Assembly: GCF_900141865.1 (NCBI RefSeq)
Contig: NZ_FQYW01000004.1
Span: 62,001 to 126,000 of the forward strand
DNA length: 64,000 nucleotides
Reading direction: 5' to 3'
Source of the DNA: Anaerovibrio lipolyticus DSM 3074
Lineage (GTDB): Bacteria > Bacillota > Negativicutes > Selenomonadales > Selenomonadaceae
Positions 45,263 through 53,364 of this stretch are shown one piece after another. The notes under the pieces are model-generated. The model ran no database searches. It was not told the origin of the DNA and saw only the letters and a program-made list of their open reading frames with translations. Made by a program: the position numbers and the translations under genes. The stretch's first letter is position 1; the number at the start of each line of letters is the position of its first letter.

Positions 45263-46087
45263 TTATCGCAATTTAAAGGTAATTCTTACCCTTTTCTGGA
45301 AAGGAACAGCCTGACCATATTCATTGTAAGCAACAGTATAACGATATCCCCAGGCTGCATTAAGGGCAGACTGGTCCATTTCTCCATAACCAGAGGAGGA
45401 CTCAATATCTGCGCTCATCACTTCACCATCAGTTCCCACCACAATGCGAACGATAACCTGTCCCTTAATATTACGCTGACGAAGGCTTTCAGGATACACT
45501 GGTTCAGGTGCTTCTATAAGGGTAGGAGCTATGGCCGGGCGCTTGCCGTTACCATCTCCGTTTCCGGGGCCATCTCCAGTGCCATTTCCAGTGCCACCGT
45601 TGCCATTCCCCGATGGACCACTGCCAGTGCCGTTGCCTTCTCCGCCACTGCCATTTCCACCATTAGGGGAAAGGCTGTCGCCAGTGCCATTTCCCTCTCC
45701 ATTTGGAGAAGTGACTACCGCCGGAGCCGTGGGAGCATTGTGTTCCTTTTTAAATATCTCCTGCTTTTCCGGTTCCTTGGTGAAGGATTCTTCTATTTTA
45801 GGCAGAAGCTCCTCCTTCTTTTTGTCCAGCACCACATCGTCAATAGCCGGGGCCGTTGGTGCCGGTGGCGGTGCGGCCGCCGCAGCAGCTGCCCCTCCAC
45901 CACGATTGCCGCCCCCAGCGTCTGCATCATAAAGACTTACATCCAAGGGCTGCTCCTTGGGAGGTGATACCACAACAAAGAGTCCCGTGAAGCATACAAT
46001 GGCAAATATAACCACGTGAATAGCCAAGGACCCCAGCCAGGCCCGGTACTCACGTTTTTCGTCTGAATCATTTTTGTCCGGATTCAT
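45263..46087 (-). CDS. tonB: TonB-like energy transducer with glycine-rich linker
   Basis: Couples the proton gradient to outer-membrane receptors. A transmembrane anchor lies near residues 17-38 (LAIHVVIFAIVCFTGLFVVV); the C-terminal TonB fold (about 190-274) starts APEPVYPESLRQRNIKGQV and ends FQKRVRITFKLR. The linker is unusual: alongside Pro/Glu/Lys stretches it has a long run of Gly-Asn-Gly-Thr repeats (about 120-185) instead of the usual Pro-Glu/Pro-Lys rod. The frame is open to 46174, but GGAGG lies eight bases before the ATG at 46087. It shows that the organism has an outer membrane. Confidence 0.92.
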   Translation of the reverse strand: MNPDKNDSDEKREYRAWLGSLAIHVVIFAIVCFTGLFVVVSPPKEQPLDVSLYDADAGGGNRGGGAAAAAAAPPPAPTAPAIDDVVLDKKKEELLPKIEESFTKEPEKQEIFKKEHNAPTAPAVVTSPNGEGNGTGDSLSPNGGNGSGGEGNGTGSGPSGNGNGGTGNGTGDGPGNGDGNGKRPAIAPTLIEAPEPVYPESLRQRNIKGQVIVRIVVGTDGEVMSADIESSSGYGEMDQSALNAAWGYRYTVAYNEYGQAVPFQKRVRITFKLR

Positions 46088-46088
46088 A

Positions 46089-46505
46089 TTAATTACCTCC
46101 AGACTCCGCCGCCAAACCGAATTTAGTAATACCAGCAGCCTTAAACTTGTCCAAAAGGCCGATGACCATACCATAATCCAGATTCTGGTCTGCCCTTACC
46201 ACCACTGCAAACCGCGGATTTTTGGCATTTTCCGCCTTTGCCTTGGCAATCAGCTCCTTCTCCCCGATGAGCTTATCCTCCAGCCACAGGGAGCCATCGC
46301 TTTTCATGGTTACAAGATAGTTGACACTCATCTGAGTTTCCGCACTTTGGGCCTTTGGCATATTAACGGGAACCGTCTTTAGATTAACCATGTAAAGAGT
46401 GCTGAGCATGAAAAATACCAGGAGGAAAAACATAATATCTATCATTGGTATAATCATTACCTCAGGCTTGTCAAAATCATGACGATCACGTATGCGCATA
46501 ATCAA
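46089..46505 (-). CDS. exbD: ExbD biopolymer transport protein
   Basis: Partner of ExbB in the proton channel that energises TonB. One N-terminal membrane segment (about residues 18-38; MIIPMIDIMFFLLVFFMLST) contains the essential Asp of the family, and the periplasmic domain ends FKAAGITKFGLAAE. 138 residues, normal. The true start may be the Met at codon 3. It begins within the last codons of exbB and ends one base before the tonB start. Confidence 0.94.
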   Translation of the reverse strand: MIMRIRDRHDFDKPEVMIIPMIDIMFFLLVFFMLSTLYMVNLKTVPVNMPKAQSAETQMSVNYLVTMKSDGSLWLEDKLIGEKELIAKAKAENAKNPRFAVVVRADQNLDYGMVIGLLDKFKAAGITKFGLAAESGGN

Positions 46506-47119
46506 TCACGCTCCTCTGCCATACCCTCCACCAGGGAGAAGCACTGCTCCATATCGGAAACGATGCTGTCAATGCGCTGGGTAAAATAGGCATGAACAGC
46601 CAAAGCAATAATAGCGGTGCAAAGTCCCATGGCAGTAGCAATAAGGGCCTCACCAACACCGCCAGTGATGGCACCGGCCTGGCCAGACTCCAGATTGAAC
46701 ACGCTAAAGGCAGAAATCATACCGCTGATGGTACCTAAAAGTCCAAGGAGTGGTGCCATGGTAACAATGACATTTAAATAGTAAAGGCGCTTGCGAAAAC
46801 GAGTAAGGGCTATGCCGGACTGTACCTCAAAAAATGTGGTAAGAGGCACATTTTCATCACCTGTGAAGGCCATTCCCTTGGACAAAAGGGAAGGAATTAT
46901 GCCCTTGGTTGAGCTTGCCAGCTCAGCAGCCCCGTTTCTGTCTCCCTGGCTGAGCATATCCGCAAAGCTACGGGCAAAGCTGCGACCAGGATCCTTGGCC
47001 TTAAAATACATACTGCGCTCAATGGCAATAGCCACCACAAACATGGAGCAAAGCAGCAATAAATACATTACAGGGCCGCCTTTATGAAAAAAATCTATTC
47101 CAGTCATTATTAGTTCCAC
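46502..47119 (-). CDS. exbB: ExbB/MotA-TolQ-type proton channel protein
   Basis: Pentameric inner-membrane channel that drives TonB with ExbD. Three hydrophobic segments are visible: GPVMYLLLLCSMFVVAIAIE near the start, LYYLNVIVTMAPLLGLLGTI and GVGEALIATAMGLCTAIIAL, the last two carrying the family motifs (APLLGLLGTISGM). AAGGGGGA lies seven bases before a GTG at 47119; an ATG at 47107 is an alternative. Order exbB-exbD-tonB on the minus strand indicates one operon. Confidence 0.93.
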   Translation of the reverse strand: MELIMTGIDFFHKGGPVMYLLLLCSMFVVAIAIERSMYFKAKDPGRSFARSFADMLSQGDRNGAAELASSTKGIIPSLLSKGMAFTGDENVPLTTFFEVQSGIALTRFRKRLYYLNVIVTMAPLLGLLGTISGMISAFSVFNLESGQAGAITGGVGEALIATAMGLCTAIIALAVHAYFTQRIDSIVSDMEQCFSLVEGMAEERD

Positions 47120-47138
47120 GAAAAAATCCCCCTTGCAC

Positions 47139-47179
47139 AAAAAACATTACCCCCTTAGTATATCACAACCAAGGGGGTA
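47139..47179 (-). terminator. Terminator after cbiK
   Basis: Minus strand TACCCCCTT / AAGGGGGTA, a perfect 9-bp stem with a 14-base loop, followed by ATGTTTTTTG. It separates cbiK from exbB. Confidence 0.88.
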
Positions 47180-47207
47180 CTGCTTCAATCATGAAATTTA
47201 AACAAAA

Positions 47208-48203
47208 TTATTTTGCCTGCAAAGCATCCCAAGCTTCATTTGCTCTTTCAACGTAGATGCCACGGATTGCCTTATTCTCGCCGAGACCGTGGATGTAGGT
47301 ATTAACATTGAAGCCCTCAGCCTTCAGAATAGACTTATGGGAATCTGGCTCGTCACCTGCCATATCGTTGTTGGCATGATCACCGGCTACCATCATCATA
47401 GGCATAAGGGTTACATTCTTGATGCCCTTTGCCTTCAGCTGTGGAATGATAGTCTCCAGGGAAGGCCAGCCCTCTACGGTGTAGATGTAAGCATTGTCAT
47501 AGCCCAGCTGGTTCAGACGGTTCTGCATTACAGTATAGTAAGCATTTGCAGGATGTGGAGTACCATGCTCCAGAATCAGAACTGCATCCTCCTTGCCAGT
47601 CTTAGGGAACTGGGTAGCAAATGCGTTCATGGTCTCGATAATATCGTCACGCTGCTCCTCCTGGCCCATCCAGTACATGAGGGAAGTACCCATGGTCATC
47701 TTCTTGAAGTCGTTCTTGTACTGATGGAATACAGCAACATCATAGGAATACTCCATACCAGGAATTACATCTAAAGTAGTGAGAGCTACGCGGGTGTAGC
47801 CTTCCTTCTTCAGCTGCTCCAGAGCCTCCTCAGGAGTTGGATAGGTAATGCCCTCGTTGGCCTTGATACGATCAATGATAATGTGAGAAGTAAAAGCAGT
47901 AACAACCTTTACACCAGGATGAGCTGCCTGAATGTCAGCCACAGTCTGGGTAATGGTCTTGTCGCGATTCTCCTTGTAGGTAGTACCGAAGCTCATTACT
48001 ACGATAGCATCCTTGTTGGCCTTGTTAGCCAGTGCCTTGTTCTCGTTCACCATTACGCCAATCTGGGAAGCGTTCTTCAAAGCAGTAGTTGCAGTGGTAA
48101 CCTCTGGATTCAGGGCATAAGCAGCCTCAGAGCTGTTTACGTTCACTGCGAATAATGCGGCACAAGCCAAAGAGCATGCTACCATTTTCTTTAAATTCTT
48201 CAT
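47208..48203 (-). CDS. cbiK: Exported sirohydrochlorin cobaltochelatase CbiK
   Basis: Anaerobic-pathway chelatase inserting cobalt into sirohydrochlorin. The core (about 63-331) has VMSFGTTYKENRDKTI, the metal-site histidines in LILEHGTPHPANAYY and PMMMVAGDHANNDMAGD. The first 27 residues form a cleavable signal peptide (Lys start, hydrophobic stretch, SSEAA), so the protein is exported, as known for the CbiK-P form of Desulfovibrio vulgaris. A cobalamin riboswitch directly upstream supports the B12 link. The exported position could mean a metal or haem-related role next to TonB-ExbBD; that is inference. Confidence 0.92.
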   Translation of the reverse strand: MKNLKKMVACSLACAALFAVNVNSSEAAYALNPEVTTATTALKNASQIGVMVNENKALANKANKDAIVVMSFGTTYKENRDKTITQTVADIQAAHPGVKVVTAFTSHIIIDRIKANEGITYPTPEEALEQLKKEGYTRVALTTLDVIPGMEYSYDVAVFHQYKNDFKKMTMGTSLMYWMGQEEQRDDIIETMNAFATQFPKTGKEDAVLILEHGTPHPANAYYTVMQNRLNQLGYDNAYIYTVEGWPSLETIIPQLKAKGIKNVTLMPMMMVAGDHANNDMAGDEPDSHKSILKAEGFNVNTYIHGLGENKAIRGIYVERANEAWDALQAK

Positions 48204-48242
48204 GATTTAATTACCTCTCTTTATAAATAAAATTTTAAAAAA

Positions 48243-48279
48243 TAAAAAGCCCTTCCGCGAATACTCGCGAAAGAGCTTA
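48243..48279 (-). terminator. Riboswitch terminator before cbiK
   Basis: Minus strand AAGCTCTTTCGCGA / TCGCGGAAGGGCTT hairpin with a 4-base loop followed by TTTATTTTTT, between the cobalamin aptamer and cbiK; the likely off-switch of the riboswitch. Confidence 0.88.
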
Positions 48280-48311
48280 ATACTCACAAATCCATGAGAA
48301 CCTGTAAATAA

Positions 48312-48523
48312 TCCCCTTCCTATCTCTCGCAGGTAATAACGGTGATTGTTCAACAGGCAGTTCTCCTGACTCCAGATCATAACCGTGGCGTTGCCTTCCC
48401 AGAATACTCCAGTGACATATAGTAACGCCTGATTCCCTGATACAGTGGCGGGACCGTACCGGCCTTTAACCGGTTTCTCATGTTAGGCCAGCCTAGCAAC
48501 TAGGCCTTGGCACCTGTTCCAAA
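48312..48523 (-). promoter_or_regulatory. Cobalamin riboswitch 1 (controls cbiK)
   Basis: Minus-strand aptamer with the standard blocks: GGAACAGGTGCC at the 5' side, GGTCCCGCCACTGTATCAGG, TGTCACTGGAG, CTGGGAAGG, and GTCAGGAGAACTGCCTG (B12 box region). It is followed by an intrinsic terminator and cbiK. High B12 should lower cbiK expression. Confidence 0.95.
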
Positions 48524-48559
48524 TATTTAACTAGGTATAGTATATTGCATTTTTTTCTA

Positions 48560-49975
48560 TTAAGCAATACCTGTAATCATGTAGAACAGTATACAGAGGA
48601 AAGGTACGAGGAACTTCATACCCATCAGTACGATGATATCAGCATAGGATTCCTTGTGGCTAAGACCACAGATTGCCAGCAGAGTAACGAGAGCACCTGC
48701 ATGTGGAACTGGGTCAATACCGATGGAAGCAACTGCCACAATACGATGGAGAGCCTCCAGAGGAATACCAGCTGCAGTGGCCATCTGAGCCCACTGCTCA
48801 CCCAGCATGGAAAGGGCAATGGTCAAACCTGAGGATGCGGAACCGGTGATACCGCACATTACGTTAGTGGTAAGCACTGCGGAAAACAGTGGACCGCCAC
48901 CGAAGTCAAGATTCAAAAGGAAATCCTTGATAACAGCGAAACCGCCAAGGCTTACAACTACGCAACCGAAAGCATAGCCGGAAGCAACATTCAGTACAGC
49001 ACTACAGGAGGATACTGCGGAACCATTAATGGTAGGGAGCATACCATCCTGAAGGCGAAGATGACGGCGGGCAATAAAAGCAGCCACAATAGAGCTGAGA
49101 ATCAGGGAAATACTGATGGACCAGCCAGCGGAAATCTTGGCTACAGACTGAGCCAAGAGGGACAGCTTAAGTCCCCCCAGGGACTCCAGTGAATTCTGAT
49201 CCCAATGGAAGCCCCATTCCCAACCGAATGGGTTGGAAAGAATAACGTTAAGAACAATAACCATCAAAAGTGGAACACAGGAAACCTTCCAATTTGGATT
49301 AGGGAGCTTGTGGCGTCTCTGACCAAACTCAATATGACGGCCATAGCCCTCACCAGCAGCCTTAAGGCGCTTGGCACGGAAGGAAATCCAGCCCCAGCCC
49401 ATAAGAAGGAAAACCAGGGAGGCGAACACTCCAATGCCCACACCGGACCAAGTGGAGGTACCGAAGTAGGAAGAAGGAATAATGTTCTGAATCTGTGGAG
49501 TACCAGGTAAAGCAACCATTGCAAAGGAGAAGATACCCATCCATAATGCGGCCGGTAACAGACGCTTTGGAATATCAGCCTGCTTGAATACTACAGCACC
49601 GAAGGGATACATAACGAATGCTACTACGAATACGGAAAGACCACCATAGGTCAAAGCACCGCAACCTAAAAGCACTGCCAGTACCGCACGCTTTTCACCT
49701 AAAATTTCAATAATCTTGCCTGCAACAGATGCTGCCATGCCACCCTTTTCCATAAGACGGGCAAAAACAGCACCAAACAGAAAGATTGGATAGTAATTCT
49801 TTACATATTCAGCGGCCTTTGTCATATAAAGCTCACTGAATATTGGTAAAACTGCATGCTCACTTCCAAGTGCAGCAACTACGGCAAACAGGGGAGCAAC
49901 CAAAATTACGGAAGCACCACGATATGCCATGTACATAAGACCGATAAGCGCAATAAGAATTATTGCTGTGTCCAT
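48560..49975 (-). CDS. GntP-family permease
   Basis: Polytopic membrane protein of 471 residues with about 12 hydrophobic segments. The pattern (YGGLSVFVVAFVMYPFGAVVF near 110, SFAMVALPGTPQIQNIIP near 150, and GITGSASSGLTIALSM near 370) fits the GntP/gluconate-H+ symporter family in the broad sense, related to hydroxybutyrate and organic-acid carriers. The substrate is unknown. AGGAGGAG precedes the ATG. It lies between two cobalamin riboswitches, but the nearer upstream one is about 475 bases away behind two terminators, so B12 control is doubtful. Confidence 0.78.
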   Translation of the reverse strand: MDTAIILIALIGLMYMAYRGASVILVAPLFAVVAALGSEHAVLPIFSELYMTKAAEYVKNYYPIFLFGAVFARLMEKGGMAASVAGKIIEILGEKRAVLAVLLGCGALTYGGLSVFVVAFVMYPFGAVVFKQADIPKRLLPAALWMGIFSFAMVALPGTPQIQNIIPSSYFGTSTWSGVGIGVFASLVFLLMGWGWISFRAKRLKAAGEGYGRHIEFGQRRHKLPNPNWKVSCVPLLMVIVLNVILSNPFGWEWGFHWDQNSLESLGGLKLSLLAQSVAKISAGWSISISLILSSIVAAFIARRHLRLQDGMLPTINGSAVSSCSAVLNVASGYAFGCVVVSLGGFAVIKDFLLNLDFGGGPLFSAVLTTNVMCGITGSASSGLTIALSMLGEQWAQMATAAGIPLEALHRIVAVASIGIDPVPHAGALVTLLAICGLSHKESYADIIVLMGMKFLVPFLCILFYMITGIA

Positions 49976-50228
49976 TACAAAATCTCCTCCTAAATTGTTA
50001 GATAATTGTATTTAACGACTCATTGTTTTAGAGTCAGCTTCTATATTAAAACAGTCTGAAAGTTAAATGTCAAGATAAACTTAACAGTAGGTATTAATTT
50101 TTTAGAAATTATGTATTTTTTTCATGTTTCGCTGTTAATTATAACCATTGGTTATTATAACTATGCTTTTAAACTTTTGTTCAAACTATTATTTACATTT
50201 TTTCAATTATCCACATTTAAAAGAAAGA
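49976..50228. other. AT-rich promoter region of the permease
   Basis: No ORF is seen on either strand. It presumably holds the permease promoter; A/T runs prevent naming one. It is bounded on the right by the 50.2-kb palindrome. Confidence 0.4.
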
Positions 50229-50262
50229 TAGCTTTCGGATAGCTCCACCTATCCGAAAGCTA
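50229..50262. repeat. Perfect 14-bp palindrome, terminator-like
   Basis: TAGCTTTCGGATAG / CTATCCGAAAGCTA around the 6-base loop CTCCAC. On the minus strand it is followed by TCTTTCTTTT, so it may be a third, weaker terminator after riboswitch 2. Confidence 0.7.
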
Positions 50263-50335
50263 GTGTTGCACAAGGCAACCAATGAATGAAATGAAATGTA
50301 TGAGCAATGCTTTTCCTTGCAGCGCTGAAACCACA

Positions 50336-50381
50336 AGAAAAAACCTTTCGACTTATTCAGTAACCTGAAAGCGAAAGGTTT
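50336..50381 (-). terminator. Second terminator after cobalamin riboswitch 2
   Basis: Minus strand AAACCTTTCG / CGAAAGGTTT with a 25-base loop, followed by TTTCTTG. It lies about 10 bases after the first terminator. Confidence 0.8.
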
Positions 50382-50391
50382 AGGCAATACA

Positions 50392-50422
50392 AATAAAAAA
50401 TCCTGACACTCAGCCAGGATTT
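50392..50422 (-). terminator. First terminator after cobalamin riboswitch 2
   Basis: Minus strand AAATCCTG / CAGGATTT with a 9-base loop, followed by TTTATTTG, about 28 bases past the aptamer. Confidence 0.85.
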
Positions 50423-50449
50423 AAACAATCTACGTTGCTAAATCCCCAT

Positions 50450-50636
50450 CCCCATCACTCGCAGGTCAAACGGTGATTGTTAAACAGGCAGTTCTCCTGA
50501 CTCCAGATCATCGCTCATCACGCCTTCCCAGATAAAATCCAGTGACATAATTGTGACTCGCTCCCTGATACAGTGGCGGGACCGTGCTGGCATTTAACCA
50601 GCTTCTCTATTAGGCCTTTCGGCACCTGTTCCAATC
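50450..50636 (-). promoter_or_regulatory. Cobalamin riboswitch 2 (no close target gene)
   Basis: Minus-strand aptamer with the same blocks as riboswitch 1: GGAACAGGTGCC, GGTCCCGCCACTGTATCAGG, TGTCACTGGA, TCTGGGAAGG, GTCAGGAGAACTGCCTG. Similarity to riboswitch 1 continues past the usual conserved core (CTCGCAGGT, ACGGTGATTGTT), suggesting duplication. It is followed by two terminators and no ORF until the permease at 49975. It lies after the CDF gene, whose stop is about 95 bases upstream. Confidence 0.93.
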
Positions 50637-50730
50637 ATTATTTAATTCATCTTACAAATATGATACTAGCACTTAAGGTAAAAAGTGTCAACAGTAAATA
50701 ACACATTTTTTCATTTTATTTCAAAATATG

Positions 50731-51885
50731 TCACAATCTGTCAATCTGTATGGTTACTTCCTTGTCCGGATATTCCTTATGGATATCCTCCTCCACCATT
50801 TCAATTATACGCTCATCAGTGAATGTGCAATTGTATGGCACAGCCAGATCAAAAAGTATCCTGCCGGAGGAAGTAAGACGGAAATCGTGGAAAGTAATCA
50901 GAGGGTCCACACAGGCCACAATATGATAGAGCTTCTCCTTGATTTCATTTTGTAACGGATCACCCACCACCATAGGGTCCACATGAACGGTCATGGAAAC
51001 CTTGAATTCATCCCTAATGGATTCCTCCAGACTGTCTATGATGTTATGAGCCTCCATAAGACTCATATCCGAAGGAACCTCCGCATGAAGGGAAACGAAT
51101 ATTCTTCCTGGTCCATAGTTATGCACTATGACATCATGGACTCCCAATATTTGCTTTTCCTCCAGGGTGCGTCGGGTAATGGCCCGAACAAACTCAGGGT
51201 CAGGCGGTTCACCCAAAAGGGGCTGCAGAGTATCCCGTGCTGCCCCCCAGCCGCTGTGGATAATAAAGAGTGCCACTACAATACCGGCCATACCATCAAA
51301 ATCATGGCCTGTGGTGAGGTCAACAATAAGGCAGATAATAACCACGAAGGTGGCAACACAGTCACTGAGGCTGTCAGTGGCTGCTGCCAGCATGGCAGGT
51401 GAATCTATCCGCTTGCCCAGTCCCCTGTTAAACAGCCCCAGCCAAAGCTGAAGCATAAGGGACATGGCTAAAATCACTATGACGATTACGGAGGTGTCCA
51501 TTGGCTCCGGATTAAGCATCTTTTCCACGGAGGAATGCAGCAGCTCAATACCAATTACCAAAATGGCCCCCGCTATTATAAGACCCGCAATGTATTCTAT
51601 GCGGCCATGGCCGAAGGGATGCTCAGGATCCGCCGGCTTGGCGGACATGCGATAGCCTAAAATGGTTATAACAGAAGCTCCCGCATCAGCCAAATTGTGT
51701 ATGGCATCACCAATGATGGCAATGGAGCCGGAAGCAAAACCAATAAACAGCTTTATCAGGCAGAGAATTACATTCACCATTATGCCAACGCCACCACTGA
51801 GGTAGCCATAGCTGGTACGCACCGTAGTATCGTTAATCTGTTCGCTGTTTTTTACAAATCTTTTAATGAGAACATCAGTCAGCAC
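50731..51885 (-). CDS. Cation diffusion facilitator (CDF) metal efflux transporter
   Basis: Proton-coupled exporter of Zn2+, Mn2+, Co2+ or Fe2+. About six membrane segments lie in the first 215 residues with the metal-site motifs GDAIHNLADAG and DSLSDCVATF, plus the HPFGHGRIEY loop. The cytoplasmic C-terminal part (about 220-384) is longer than usual and looks like a ZT_dimer domain followed by a second ferredoxin-like repeat. The frame opens at a TTG at 51894, but AGGGG nine bases before the GTG at 51885 favours that start. It overlaps the GH84 gene end by 11 bases. Metal specificity is unknown. Confidence 0.9.
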   Translation of the reverse strand: MLTDVLIKRFVKNSEQINDTTVRTSYGYLSGGVGIMVNVILCLIKLFIGFASGSIAIIGDAIHNLADAGASVITILGYRMSAKPADPEHPFGHGRIEYIAGLIIAGAILVIGIELLHSSVEKMLNPEPMDTSVIVIVILAMSLMLQLWLGLFNRGLGKRIDSPAMLAAATDSLSDCVATFVVIICLIVDLTTGHDFDGMAGIVVALFIIHSGWGAARDTLQPLLGEPPDPEFVRAITRRTLEEKQILGVHDVIVHNYGPGRIFVSLHAEVPSDMSLMEAHNIIDSLEESIRDEFKVSMTVHVDPMVVGDPLQNEIKEKLYHIVACVDPLITFHDFRLTSSGRILFDLAVPYNCTFTDERIIEMVEEDIHKEYPDKEVTIQIDRL

Positions 51886-53338
51886 TACTATCAACCCCTA
51901 CACTGGTCACATACCAAGCATCAAAATCCTTTACAAACCTCCAGATGGCCTCATCGGAAATTCTGGCATAGGCTACATACTGCGTATATCTGGCTTTTGC
52001 TTCCTTGAATTTTTTATACAGCTCCGGTTGTTTTAGTTCAGATGGTTTCTTATCCAATATCATCAAAGCGTATTTTTCAGCCTCAGTAAGGGTCTGAAGC
52101 TGCTCCAAATTAAGCTTGCATTCATTAAGGTACTTTCTGGGCAGCTCATCATGGAGCTCCTTCAGTGCCCTTTCCCTTTTACGGTTGTCCTTTTTCAGGG
52201 CATCCATGGTTTTTCTTTTCGGAATAGTATCCCTGCCTGTTACTGTGCCCCAAAGGTTCTTGTACAGCACCTGCAAATTGATGGCATCCGGACGTCCAAT
52301 ATGGGCCCAGTTATTTTCTAACCGCTGGGAATGGCTGGCAAATATTCTCATGGGCTCATACAAATCCCCAAACTGCTCCTTGAGGGCCATATTCCAAGAT
52401 TTGCTTTCATTGTACTTGCCGGGATTCTTGGCAAAGTCTGCTCCCGTGGCAATAGCAATTTTGGATAGCTCAGCCTTTTCCATAGGATTCATAAAAAAGG
52501 CGGGAACCTCCTTTGAGTCCATAGCCTTGTCCATTTTATCCAGAGGCCCCAAAGCCAGCTTTTCCTTTTGATAATCTGTCACCGGATAATTCCACCAGAT
52601 TCCCATAGGCTTTCTATATATTTTATTGGTCTGATGAATTGTATTCTCCGTAAGGCCGTCAGGACAAACCTCCTCGCCGGTATAAAGCACCAATATATCT
52701 TTTTCCAGCTCATCAGCCAATATTCTGGTATAGTCTGAAACGTAACCAGTCTTGACCATATCACGAAGATAATATTCCGTAGGCACCAAAATAAGCTGTT
52801 TGCAATCAGGACGGGCTTTAACGAAGTTATCATTTACCCAATTGACGAATTCTGCCTGGCCATGGGCATCCTTGGTGGGAATATCGTCAAAAAACAAGGC
52901 AAAATGTCTGATACCAATATCATACATGGCCTGCAGCTTGTTAATCATGGCATAACGATCTTCGTACATATCCTGACCCGAAAAGGCAATGTCATTGCCT
53001 GGAGAAACCGCAAAAATAATATCTATATTAAGCTTTTTGGCTTTTTTGGTCAGCTCCTGCAATTCCTTGTATTTATCCTCCGGATATGGCTGACGCCAAT
53101 ATTTACGATGATATTCATCATCCTTGGGAGCATAAATATAGGCATTGAGATCCTTGGATGACATGAATTTAAGCATATCAAGACGTTGCTCATGGGTCCA
53201 GGGCACGCCGTAAAAGCCCTCCACCACACCTCGCAGTGGAATTGCCTTGCTGTTTCCCCTGTCTGCCTGAGCACTTATGGGGAGCTGTGATAATACAATC
53301 AAGCATACCACCAATAAAAATATGAATTTCATTTTCAT
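51875..53338 (-). CDS. Secreted GH84 beta-N-acetylglucosaminidase (hyaluronidase/O-GlcNAcase family)
   Basis: Retaining glycosidase for terminal N-acetylglucosamine. A signal peptide covers about residues 1-25 (LLVVCLIVLSQLPISAQA). The catalytic barrel begins with RGVVEGFYGVPWTHEQR and NAYIYAPKDDEYHR, and the catalytic Asp pair is in HFALFFDDIP (about 150), all GH84 hallmarks. WWNYPVTD lies near residue 262. At 487 residues it has catalytic and helical domains but none of the extra carbohydrate-binding modules of clostridial NagJ/NagH. AGGTGA precedes the ATG. A glycan or wall-recycling role is inferred. Confidence 0.88.
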   Translation of the reverse strand: MKMKFIFLLVVCLIVLSQLPISAQADRGNSKAIPLRGVVEGFYGVPWTHEQRLDMLKFMSSKDLNAYIYAPKDDEYHRKYWRQPYPEDKYKELQELTKKAKKLNIDIIFAVSPGNDIAFSGQDMYEDRYAMINKLQAMYDIGIRHFALFFDDIPTKDAHGQAEFVNWVNDNFVKARPDCKQLILVPTEYYLRDMVKTGYVSDYTRILADELEKDILVLYTGEEVCPDGLTENTIHQTNKIYRKPMGIWWNYPVTDYQKEKLALGPLDKMDKAMDSKEVPAFFMNPMEKAELSKIAIATGADFAKNPGKYNESKSWNMALKEQFGDLYEPMRIFASHSQRLENNWAHIGRPDAINLQVLYKNLWGTVTGRDTIPKRKTMDALKKDNRKRERALKELHDELPRKYLNECKLNLEQLQTLTEAEKYALMILDKKPSELKQPELYKKFKEAKARYTQYVAYARISDEAIWRFVKDFDAWYVTSVGVDSSAD

Positions 53339-53364
53339 ATACCATTCACCTGGAAAATCCGATT

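Noticed and set aside
50282-50368. 28-codon plus-strand ORF between the riboswitch 2 terminators
   Set aside because: No convincing ribosome site, and its sequence is part of terminator stems read from the other strand.
48312-50636. The two similar leader regions as a composite transposon
   Set aside because: Both are complete cobalamin aptamers in the same orientation; no transposase or target duplication is seen around the permease.
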